A stretch of 29,542 nt of DNA, taken from IMG/VR virus record IMGVR_UViG_3300042311_000104, positions 1 to 29,542 of that record, one strand, 5' to 3'. How positions within the stretch are numbered: position 1 is the first letter of the stretch; each line of letters begins with the position of its first letter. The position numbers were made by a program, and so were the translations under genes. Positions 1 to 6,059 of the stretch are shown one piece after another. A model generated the notes under the pieces. That model saw only the letters and a program-made list of their open reading frames with translations, did no database searches and was not told the origin of the DNA. Source of the stretch: a virus.

Positions 1-99
1 AGGTTTACTGAGAACAACAAGGTTTCCATCATCAAACTCAGAAACATCTGCAATGATTTCATCCCCACTGATCAACTTAACACATTTGATATTGGACAT
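1..99 (-). CDS. Partial small protein, possibly Sm-like (5' end only)
   Basis: Only the first 33 codons are in the window; the gene runs off the left edge. The N-terminus reads MSNIKCVKLISGDEIIADVS, followed by an acidic stretch. The pattern hydrophobic-KL-x-x-G-[DE]-x-hydrophobic resembles the first strand pair of short Sm/LSm-like phage proteins, and is close to the N-terminus of the gene at 14963-15352 (LLKLKDGDMVM). The start is the ATG 30 bases after the Hsp20 stop; no strong Shine-Dalgarno is visible. It is probably co-transcribed with Hsp20. The Sm-like reading is an inference from a short stretch. Confidence 0.6.
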   Translation of the reverse strand, partial: MSNIKCVKLISGDEIIADVSEFDDGNLVVLSKP

Positions 100-128
100 A
101 CTTTATACTTTCATTATTTAGATTAAGA

Positions 129-614
129 TTATTTAGTTTTACCTTCTGCTAAGAATTCGGCAGCCTGCGATGGATATTCACTATCATCGGTAATGTCGAT
201 TTTCTTCGCTTTCTTTTCTTCTGGAATAAATGCTTCTAACCAAATCTTCAGCATACCATTAACCAGAGAAGAACTTTTTACTTCCACATTGTCAGCAAGA
301 GTGAATTCACGTTTGAATCCTCGCTCTGCGATTCCCTTGTAGAGATATTCAGTAGACTCAGATGAATCGCACTTTCCTTGGATGCTCAGCATACCCTCTT
401 GCAATTGAATATCAATGTCCGCTTTACCGAAACCAGCAACTGCCAGTTCGATTACGTAGCGATCTTCATCGACTTTCTTGATATTGTATGGAGGATATTT
501 AATTGGCATCATCTGTGCCGATTGATCAGCAATATCTGCCAACCGTTTCATGACGCGATCAGCGCCAACAAAATAACGGTCGAAGTCTGCTAAATTAGTT
601 GTATTAAATTTCAT
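129..614 (-). CDS. hsp20: Small heat-shock protein (Hsp20/IbpA family)
   Basis: 161 residues. An alpha-crystallin domain covers about residues 43-140: PPYNIKKVDEDRYVIELAVA, then AGFGKADIDIQ, the GIAERGFKREFTL strand and the late GMLKIWLE segment, close to the classical GxLxI signature of IbpA-type chaperones. Family members hold unfolding proteins as oligomers without ATP; phage copies are thought to protect virion or replication proteins during infection. Hsp20 genes are common in aquatic T4-like phages. It lies after regA, behind its own terminator plus a dual early/late promoter (672-702), so it is probably expressed both early and late. Confidence 0.93.
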   Translation of the reverse strand: MKFNTTNLADFDRYFVGADRVMKRLADIADQSAQMMPIKYPPYNIKKVDEDRYVIELAVAGFGKADIDIQLQEGMLSIQGKCDSSESTEYLYKGIAERGFKREFTLADNVEVKSSSLVNGMLKIWLEAFIPEEKKAKKIDITDDSEYPSQAAEFLAEGKTK

Positions 615-643
615 ATTTTGCTCCTATTAAGCGAGTTTAAAAA

Positions 644-670
644 AGTGTGCCATCCGAAGCATGGCACACT
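644..670 (-). terminator. Rho-independent terminator after regA
   Basis: Perfect 10-bp inverted repeat AGTGTGCCAT/ATGGCACACT with a 7-base loop. On the minus strand the 3' arm is followed by a run of T (about 640-644). It sits between the regA stop and the Hsp20 start and should end the gp45-regA transcript. Confidence 0.8.
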
Positions 671-671
671 C

Positions 672-679
672 TATTTATA
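672..679 (-). promoter_or_regulatory. T4-type late promoter TATAAATA upstream of hsp20
   Basis: Exact late octamer on the minus strand. With T4 geometry (octamer at -13 to -6) the start point is near 666, inside the 5' arm of the terminator 644-670, so late transcripts would lack the complete hairpin. The octamer also contains the -10 box of the sigma-70-like promoter 674-702. Confidence 0.7.
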
Positions 680-702
680 CTACAATTTAGAAGAAAAGTA
701 AA
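674..702 (-). promoter_or_regulatory. Early sigma-70-like promoter, overlapping a late promoter
   Basis: On the minus strand TTTACT (702-697), 17-base spacer, TATAAA (679-674). Spacer length and sequence match the other early promoters in this window (especially 14845-14873). Confidence 0.65.
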
Positions 703-710
703 TAGTTTTT

Positions 711-1130
711 TTAATTTCTTTTTGCGCCAATATTATATTTTTGAACCAGTTCCCACTCGCCCTTTTCTTTATAGGCGATAATCTTAATCTGATTTAGTGG
801 TGCACAATTTTCGTGCAGTTCTGGATTCTTAATATCTATTAGACCCCAGTCACCGAGCAACTTGGCAATAGTATTTCTACGTTCTAAATCATTGTCACTA
901 AAGTCAGCACCCTTACCATCTAAGGCAAAGAGTTCCTTGAAGTGAACAATAAAGTATCTGCTCTGTTTGTGGAGGATATGGCAGGACTGGAAAAGAGTCT
1001 TTTCCTTGCGTGATGCTACCCCAATACGAGAAAGAGTTTCTCGCACCTTTAGAAAGTCGTCGGGATTCTTGAGGGTTACTTCTAAGGGTGCATACCCTGG
1101 AAAGTCGATATCAAAAAAATCATCAGTCAT
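711..1130 (-). CDS. regA: RegA translational repressor
   Basis: 139 residues, near the usual RegA length (T4 122). RegA binds the initiation regions of early phage mRNAs and represses their translation, including the clamp and clamp-loader messages. Recognisable family features are the N-terminal strand PGYAPLEVTLKNPDDFLKVR, the basic segment around RIGVASRKEKTLFQSCHIL, and HFKELFALDGK followed by DNDLERRNTIAKLLGDWGLI. The ATG overlaps the gp62 stop (ATGA), so it is translationally coupled as the last gene of the replisome operon. A terminator follows. Confidence 0.93.
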   Translation of the reverse strand: MTDDFFDIDFPGYAPLEVTLKNPDDFLKVRETLSRIGVASRKEKTLFQSCHILHKQSRYFIVHFKELFALDGKGADFSDNDLERRNTIAKLLGDWGLIDIKNPELHENCAPLNQIKIIAYKEKGEWELVQKYNIGAKRN

Positions 1131-1582
1131 TTGTTGCCACCTTTATTCAATTTCTCTTTTATGTATTGTTTTTGTTCTTCAGAGAGAATTGAGAGTGCTT
1201 GGCGTGCTTTTTCATTGCTATAACCATAATACTCTTTGATCAACTCTACATCAGCATTCTTTTCGGACTTCAACCATGGATTCCATCGGTTTTTCGCCCT
1301 TATAGTATTTATAAGAAATGCATTTTGGAGAGCATGAGCTAGGTGAGGACGGCAATTGACCTCATTCGCTTGAACGATGGTTTCTCGATCTAGCGAAAGT
1401 GCTCGATTAATGATATATGGGGTGTATTGTTTTTCTGATCGTTCGTCTACAATGAGATTCTTTTGTTGATTGATGTTCTTGACAAATTCAAATGGACTTA
1501 TCTTAGTTATCTTCTCAACATAATCTTCTGCAGTGTAAATCTTAGTAGGTTCACCCAAACCTTCTAGGATTGCTTCCTTCAT
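1127..1582 (-). CDS. 62: Clamp-loader small subunit (gp62)
   Basis: About 151 residues. With gp44 it forms the ATP-driven loader that opens the gp45 ring and places it at primer-template junctions. It is assigned by position between gp44 and RegA and by family-like segments: SPFEFVKNINQQKNLI near the N-terminus and the alpha-helical RPHLAHALQNAFLINTIRAK/NRWNPWLK region. An in-frame GTG lies six bases upstream (1588), but the ATG at 1582 forms a TGA/ATG overlap with gp44 and is the better start. The 3' end overlaps regA in the same way. Confidence 0.9.
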   Translation of the reverse strand: MKEAILEGLGEPTKIYTAEDYVEKITKISPFEFVKNINQQKNLIVDERSEKQYTPYIINRALSLDRETIVQANEVNCRPHLAHALQNAFLINTIRAKNRWNPWLKSEKNADVELIKEYYGYSNEKARQALSILSEEQKQYIKEKLNKGGNK

Positions 1583-2514
1583 TTCCACACCGCAGTCGCC
1601 ATAATGTCAGTCAAACACGCAACCAGATTGATTTCCTGATCGACTGCAAATGCTGCCTTGTATTGATAGTCAGCGAGAAGAAGAATGATGGCAGGAATAT
1701 TTTTAAATTCATCAAGATAACTGTCATAGATCTTACGAATGATTGCATTAGGATCACTATCCATATTTTCTACAACCCATGCACGCATCTTCGTCCAATC
1801 CTTGCCTTGAAGATAAGTCAAAAGACTCTTCATATCAAGATCACGACTGGTATTAAGAACACCCTCGTCAATAGTGCCGCCGACACTATACCGCTGCAGT
1901 TCGTTTAAAACACGGCGATAGTCAGGGAAGTGCTTCTTGAGAACATGAGCGACCACCTTCTCATCGAAGGTGACATTTTCTCCACGAAGAATGTCAGTCA
2001 ATCGTTTCATGAACCGACCTGCCATTTTCGGACGGTCTGCCTTGGTAAGTTTAAATTCGATGACTGCACAACGACTATGCAGAGGAGAGATAATCTTATC
2101 CTTGAAATTACAAGTAAAGATAAACCGACAGTTGTTTGAATATTGCTCAATAAACGCACGAAGCGCAGGTTGAGTTGAATTTGGATTGAGGTAATCTGCC
2201 TCATCAAGAATTACGATCTTGGGTTTACCATTAAATGAAACCGACGCAGCAAACTCTGTAATCTTGACACGCAGAGTTTCAATATTTCTATCGTCAGAAC
2301 CGTTGATGATGATGTAATCGCACCCAAGTTCTTCACAGACTGCTCGAGCGATGGTAGTCTTACCAACACCCGCAGTACCACAAAGAAGCATGTTAGGAAT
2401 TTCACCAGACTCAACAAACTGGCGGAAGGTGTTCAATTGTGCATCTGGAAGGATACAGTCGTCCAATTTACGAGGACGATACTTTTCAACCCAAAGGAAT
2501 TGTTCATTGCTCAT
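1579..2514 (-). CDS. 44: Clamp-loader large subunit, AAA+ ATPase (gp44)
   Basis: 311 residues, close to T4 gp44 (319). It is the ATPase subunit of the sliding-clamp loader. Motifs: N-terminal WVEKYRPRKLDD (conserved in RFC/gp44), Walker A GTAGVGKT at about residues 46-53, Walker B VILDEAD near 101-107, sensor-1 FIFTCNFKDKI, and the arginine finger motif HSRC. The start is the ATG at 2514 with GGAG upstream; a longer reading frame to 2550 has poorer initiation and enters a structured gap. It overlaps gp62 by four bases. Confidence 0.95.
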   Translation of the reverse strand: MSNEQFLWVEKYRPRKLDDCILPDAQLNTFRQFVESGEIPNMLLCGTAGVGKTTIARAVCEELGCDYIIINGSDDRNIETLRVKITEFAASVSFNGKPKIVILDEADYLNPNSTQPALRAFIEQYSNNCRFIFTCNFKDKIISPLHSRCAVIEFKLTKADRPKMAGRFMKRLTDILRGENVTFDEKVVAHVLKKHFPDYRRVLNELQRYSVGGTIDEGVLNTSRDLDMKSLLTYLQGKDWTKMRAWVVENMDSDPNAIIRKIYDSYLDEFKNIPAIILLLADYQYKAAFAVDQEINLVACLTDIMATAVWK

Positions 2515-2578
2515 AATAATCTCCATAATAAAAGGTGGGTGATGCCTCATCGATGACGCTCTTCGCAGCAGCAGACAT
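2504..2578 (-). CDS. Possible 24-residue leader peptide upstream of gp44
   Basis: A short frame from an ATG at 2578 (MSAAAKSVIDEA then aromatic- and Asp-rich) ends with TGA inside the first codons of gp44. GAGG lies three bases before the ATG, which is shorter than ideal. It spans most of the only gap in the replisome operon and would couple to gp44 translation if real. It could equally be a chance frame. Confidence 0.25.
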   Translation of the reverse strand: MSAAAKSVIDEASPTFYYGDYYEQ

Positions 2579-2597
2579 CACCCTCAGCGAAGTTTGA

Positions 2598-3137
2598 TTA
2601 ACTATTCGTTTGCAACCAATGCAAGATAGTGTATGGATCAGTCTCGCCATACGGATCAGTCTCGCAGTTATCTTCCTTCCCAGGTTCGATAAACCACTTC
2701 TCGATCTTACCATTATCTACAACAACTGCATACCGCCAAGAACGAATGCCAAAACCAAGATTGTCCTTATAAACTTCCATGTTCATACCAGAAGTAAACT
2801 CTGCAGAACCATCAGGGATAACCTTAACATGCTCTAGTTTCTGATCCTTCGCCCAACAATTCATAACGAATGAATCGTTGACTGACAGGCAGTAGATATC
2901 GTCAATACCATGAGAGTAGAAACGCATCGCCAGTTCTTCGAATCCAGGAAGTTGCATTGTCGAACAAGTAGGCGTAAATGCTCCAGGAAGCGAGAATAGG
3001 ATGACACGTTTACCCGCGAAAAGATCGAACGATGTCACATCCTCCCAACGATAAGGATTCAAATCCTCAATAGTATCATCACGAACACGAGTCTTGAAGA
3101 CTACACTCGGAACAACTGTCGGTAGATTATCAACCAT
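2598..3137 (-). CDS. Peroxiredoxin (AhpC/TSA, Prx5-like)
   Basis: 179 residues. The peroxidatic cysteine sits in PGAFTPTCS (about residues 51-59), matching the Prx PxxxTxxC active site; LPGFEELAMRFYSHGIDDIYCLSVND and FVMNCWAKDQ follow the Prx5/redoxin pattern, with a further Cys near 91. The family reduces H2O2 and alkyl peroxides using thioredoxin or glutaredoxin. The start at 3137 is chosen because GGAG is about seven bases upstream; it overlaps the end of the preceding small gene (ATGGTTGA). It lies between the clamp and clamp-loader genes, which are often close together in T4-like phages. It is probably host-derived and auxiliary-metabolic. Confidence 0.93.
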   Translation of the reverse strand: MVDNLPTVVPSVVFKTRVRDDTIEDLNPYRWEDVTSFDLFAGKRVILFSLPGAFTPTCSTMQLPGFEELAMRFYSHGIDDIYCLSVNDSFVMNCWAKDQKLEHVKVIPDGSAEFTSGMNMEVYKDNLGFGIRSWRYAVVVDNGKIEKWFIEPGKEDNCETDPYGETDPYTILHWLQTNS

Positions 3138-3303
3138 TAACATTCTCCACTTGAGCATCCCAATCATTGACAATCAGGAATTTATTAAACTGACGAATGA
3201 CTTCTTCAACACTACTTGTAGTGAATTCGATAGACATTGCACGACCATCTACATCATTGTCATACGGAATTCGTGCACTAAATGTAATTTCTAACTTATC
3301 CAT
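3130..3303 (-). CDS. Small conserved-looking protein between gp45 and peroxiredoxin
   Basis: 57 residues, starting MDKLEITFSARIPYDN and ending in DWDAQVENVNG. It has an alternating beta-like N-terminal half, then a helix (SVEEVIRQFNKFL). No family is recognised. It starts 11 bases after the gp45 stop and its stop overlaps the peroxiredoxin start, so it is read as an operon member coupled to the redox enzyme. It is supported by tight packing and absence of any other gene in this 170-base stretch. No function is proposed. Confidence 0.65.
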   Translation of the reverse strand: MDKLEITFSARIPYDNDVDGRAMSIEFTTSSVEEVIRQFNKFLIVNDWDAQVENVNG

Positions 3304-3313
3304 GACTGTATCC

Positions 3314-3973
3314 TTATACGACCGACGAAGGTTCCATCGCCAACCAGTATTCCAACTTCTTGGTCAGGTTGTTAAAGTGCATTGCCTTCTTCTTTCCGAG
3401 TGTTACCTCATAGTCATCAGCAATAACCTTCAGGTTCTCGACCTTCAGACGACAATCAAAGTCACCATCTGCGTTATTGTCTAGTTCGCGACGGAATGCA
3501 TTTGCACGAGGATTAGCAGGGTCGCTAACAGTCAGAGTCACCTTACCGCCCTTTGAGACAACGCTCATGGTCGGAGCAGAAAGAATGGATGCTGCCTTCT
3601 GGACCATGCCAATCTCAGCAGCAGTCATCTTGAAGGTGAAGAACGGATCAATCTCGAGTGACTTATAGGGAGCAGCGGTAACTACTGATGGGTCAGCATA
3701 ACCATACTCGAATTCCGACTTGTCCTTACGCAAGAACATACTCGACTGTTCAAACTCGATATCTTGTTCGTCCCAGATGCTGAGAAGAGCAAGGAGGTTG
3801 GGCAAATCATACACTGCGAATTCGCGAGGGAATGATTCGGAGACAGTGGCAAGAGTCAGAATGTTCTTACCTTCACTCACGGTCGCAAGAACTGAACCCT
3901 CGCGAACGACAATGTTCGTATTAATCGAGGCAAAGTTCTTTAGAACGGCGAGAGTTTCATTTGAGATCTTCAT
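3314..3973 (-). CDS. 45: DNA polymerase sliding clamp (gp45)
   Basis: 219 residues, against 228 in T4. gp45 is the trimeric ring that tethers DNA polymerase and, in T4, also serves as the mobile activator of late transcription through gp55 and gp33. The N-terminus MKISNETLAVLKNFASINTN is the clear family hallmark, followed by EFAVYDLPNLLALLS and, in the second domain, ADDYEVTLGKKKAMHFNN. It heads the 45-44-62-regA set, seven bases after the DUF3310-like gene, so it is probably transcribed from the promoters of the CobS-like region. Confidence 0.95.
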   Translation of the reverse strand: MKISNETLAVLKNFASINTNIVVREGSVLATVSEGKNILTLATVSESFPREFAVYDLPNLLALLSIWDEQDIEFEQSSMFLRKDKSEFEYGYADPSVVTAAPYKSLEIDPFFTFKMTAAEIGMVQKAASILSAPTMSVVSKGGKVTLTVSDPANPRANAFRRELDNNADGDFDCRLKVENLKVIADDYEVTLGKKKAMHFNNLTKKLEYWLAMEPSSVV

Positions 3974-3979
3974 AATATA

Positions 3980-4426
3980 TTAATCCTTAGTAGTCAGAGA
4001 GGTTTTAAGACGTGGTAAAGTAATAGTACCACCATCAGTTATACTATCATTATTGAAGAAAGTCAAGGTATTTGTTGCACTTCCCATGGTAGTAAATGAT
4101 TCAGTATCGGTGTTTAGAACAAAAGTATTTTCGTCGAAATCATCTTCGACTCCAACTTCTTCATCATGCACATGTAATGCAATGATTGCGTAATGAATGA
4201 CCTTCATGAGATCCTTACGCCAGTCTTCAGGTGTTCCCTTGTGACCATAACGTTGAGCATACTTTAAAATATTCCCAACAGTAAATCCAATACCATGACC
4301 ACCGTCGATAATAAACTCGGTCGCCTGATATTGGTTTTGTGCGTAATGTCCATCATATGTGGAATCTACGTAGTCGGTGATCTCCCGTAGGAGATCACCC
4401 TCATTATATCTGTATTCAATTGTCAT
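3980..4426 (-). CDS. DUF3310-like protein
   Basis: 148 residues. Residues about 27-87 carry the pattern HYAQNQYQATEFIID...IGFTVGNILKYAQRYGHK...DWRKDLMKVIHYAI, which matches the phage DUF3310 domain (substrate helix, GN-x-x-KY-x-x-R, then D-L-x-K-x-x-x-Y). The family is widespread in phages without a settled role. The C-terminal 55 residues are acidic then Thr/Asn-rich and look disordered. It begins 9 bases after the CobS-like gene and ends just before gp45, so it belongs to the same transcript. Confidence 0.7.
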   Translation of the reverse strand: MTIEYRYNEGDLLREITDYVDSTYDGHYAQNQYQATEFIIDGGHGIGFTVGNILKYAQRYGHKGTPEDWRKDLMKVIHYAIIALHVHDEEVGVEDDFDENTFVLNTDTESFTTMGSATNTLTFFNNDSITDGGTITLPRLKTSLTTKD

Positions 4427-4435
4427 AGTTTCTCC

Positions 4436-5581
4436 TTAGAATGGGACTTCTTCAGTCATTTGGTTAAAATATGCATCTTCATTCACACCATCATCTGGCA
4501 CTGCATCAACGTCGACTTTCTTATAGAGGTCGAGGAATGCTGCCTTGGTATCGGCATCGAAGCGATTAACGCAAAGTTCGATTGCCTTGCTGCGTGAATT
4601 AAACATCGCGTAAGCATTGACGATGTGCTCAAGACGACGAGTAGAAACCAGTTCGTCGACGCCACCGTCGTAGAAAGTCTTACGGATGATTTCCGCCCAC
4701 GTGGTCAGTTTATCGGCGAATTCTTCGTCGACCTTTCCTGCCTTCTCCATCTTGTTCAGCACGATCTTCTTTTCGATCTTGGCGGAAGGATATTCCTGCT
4801 CAACGGTGATGGCGAAACGCTCAAGGAAAGCATCGTCGAGGATTTGGGCAGACATAAACTTGCCATCGTCAGAACCACGACCCTTGGTGTTGGCAGTGGC
4901 GATAACGTTGAACCCTGCCTTGGGAAAGATAGTTTCACCAGTCTTCTTATTGAAGTAAGGTTTGCCCTCAAGGATTGCTTGAAGACACATCATCTTGTTC
5001 GAACCACGGTCGATTTCGTCGAGGATGAGGATAGCACCACGCTTCATGGCGGTCAGGACTGGACCTTCGCGGTAAACAACGTTACCGTCGATCAGGGTGT
5101 TACCACCGATCAGATCGTCTTCATCGGTTTCAATCGAGATATTGACACGAAGGCATTCGCGCTTCAACTTGGCACATGCCTGTTCAATCATCGTGGTCTT
5201 ACCGTTACCAGAAAGACCAGAGACGAACGTCGGATAGAACACACCAGCGTTCAAGATCTTGATTAGATCTTTATAAAAACCGAATGGAACGTAAGTCGTG
5301 TCAGCAGCAGGAACGAGGTTCTCAATAAGAACTTCCAACTTAGGAGCGATAACAATCTTCGCTGCTTCGCGAACTGGCATCGGGGTAACGTTGCCTACCA
5401 TCAGAGGAGACAGGTTATACTTACCACGACCGATACGGTGTTCGGTCATGTTCAACAACCAGAAGGGAACCTTCTGACCAAGGTCACGGGCAGCGGCAAC
5501 GATTTCCTTCTTAAGGAAAACACCGTTCTTGGTGTTGTTGGCGGAGAGTTTTTCAAGCAGTGCTTCACGGTTCATAATCAT
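4436..5581 (-). CDS. cobS: CobS/MoxR-like AAA+ ATPase
   Basis: 381 residues. AAA+ domain with Walker A GLSGNGKT (about 122-129), Walker B ILILDEID (about 184-191), sensor-1 VIATANTKG and the arginine-bearing LDDAFLERF. Phage members are usually annotated as CobS, the ATPase of aerobic cobaltochelatase, but the closest mechanistic relatives are MoxR-type ATPases that work with VWA proteins. Its likely partner is the HExxH/VWA protein at 6060-8321. Several in-frame starts exist (GTG 5596, ATGs 5590, 5587, 5581, 5575); 5581 has GAGG nine bases upstream. An early promoter is at 5615-5643. Confidence 0.88.
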   Translation of the reverse strand: MIMNREALLEKLSANNTKNGVFLKKEIVAAARDLGQKVPFWLLNMTEHRIGRGKYNLSPLMVGNVTPMPVREAAKIVIAPKLEVLIENLVPAADTTYVPFGFYKDLIKILNAGVFYPTFVSGLSGNGKTTMIEQACAKLKRECLRVNISIETDEDDLIGGNTLIDGNVVYREGPVLTAMKRGAILILDEIDRGSNKMMCLQAILEGKPYFNKKTGETIFPKAGFNVIATANTKGRGSDDGKFMSAQILDDAFLERFAITVEQEYPSAKIEKKIVLNKMEKAGKVDEEFADKLTTWAEIIRKTFYDGGVDELVSTRRLEHIVNAYAMFNSRSKAIELCVNRFDADTKAAFLDLYKKVDVDAVPDDGVNEDAYFNQMTEEVPF

Positions 5582-5614
5582 ATTCATCATCCTCACATCA
5601 TCATAATATAATAC

Positions 5615-5643
5615 ATTCTACCGCAAAACGCAGCAGAAGTCAA
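5615..5643 (-). promoter_or_regulatory. Early sigma-70-like promoter for cobS-like gene
   Basis: Minus strand TTGACT (5643-5638), 17-base spacer, TAGAAT (5620-5615), GG before the -10 box. Located just after the stop of the 64-residue gene. Confidence 0.75.
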
Positions 5644-5650
5644 CAGTTTT

Positions 5651-5845
5651 TTAAGAAATAATCAACTCACGCGACTCAACTAGTTCATGAGAACCGTCAT
5701 TGCAGAAGTCATAATATTCAACGGTTTCATTGCGAAGAAGCATAAACCCAGCACCATTGGGATATACAGCACGAAGGACACCATTTTCATCACGCGACCA
5801 CGAGCAGAGGACGAGAGTTTCAAGTTCAGAGGGGAAATCAACCAT
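5651..5845 (-). CDS. Small hypothetical protein, 64 residues
   Basis: Starts MVDFPSELETLVLCSWSRDE; predicted beta-rich (LRAVYPNGAGFMLLRNETVEYYD), without membrane segment or known motif. It has its own early promoter (5877-5905) 30 bases upstream and is followed directly by another promoter, so it is a single-gene unit between the CobT-like/membrane genes and the CobS-like gene. An AGGA lies about 10 bases before the ATG. The position suggests a role with the ATPase pair, but nothing in its sequence shows this. Confidence 0.65.
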   Translation of the reverse strand: MVDFPSELETLVLCSWSRDENGVLRAVYPNGAGFMLLRNETVEYYDFCNDGSHELVESRELIIS

Positions 5846-5876
5846 AATAAAATTTTCCTTTTCAAATTATATACAC

Positions 5877-5905
5877 AGTATACCCCAAAAACGAGATAAA
5901 GTCAA
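5877..5905 (-). promoter_or_regulatory. Early sigma-70-like promoter for the 64-residue gene
   Basis: Minus strand TTGACT (5905-5900), 17-base spacer ending GGGG, TATACT (5882-5877). The -35 box overlaps the stop codon of the small membrane gene at 5902-6042. Confidence 0.78.
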
Positions 5906-6042
5906 GCCCTATTCTTGCGATATATGTAAAAAAGATACAAGATTATCCACAGCGGCCATAGCGAAAGCGCAATCAAAAACATTGCACCCAATACATAAAA
6001 TGCAATAACCAAAACTGTCAACAAACCAATCAATTCTAACAC
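5902..6042 (-). CDS. Tiny membrane protein, GTG start
   Basis: 46 residues, extremely hydrophobic: LIGLLTVLVIAFYVLGAMFL, then IALSLWPLWIILYLFYIY, ending in the basic YRKNRA. It is compatible with one long or two short membrane helices and a positive cytoplasmic tail. The start is GTG at 6042 with GGGAG eight bases upstream; no ATG is in a suitable place. It follows the CobT-like gene by 17 bases and shares its transcript. Small hydrophobic proteins are often missed in annotation. Function is unknown; membrane anchoring of the neighbouring VWA protein is one possibility. Confidence 0.6.
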   Translation of the reverse strand: MLELIGLLTVLVIAFYVLGAMFLIALSLWPLWIILYLFYIYRKNRA

Positions 6043-6059
6043 AGACCATCTCCCTATCA

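Noticed and set aside
1306-1313. TATAAATA on the minus strand inside gp62
   Set aside because: It encodes normal gp62 residues (LINTI) and lies in an early operon; probably chance, though it matches the late octamer exactly.
4625-5266. 213-codon open frame on the plus strand
   Set aside because: It is fully opposite the CobS-like gene, has no promoter or binding site, and its composition is that of a complement of a coding frame.
5680-5865. 61-codon minus-strand frame overlapping the 64-residue gene
   Set aside because: It has a worse start and overlaps the better-supported frame 5651-5845 almost completely.
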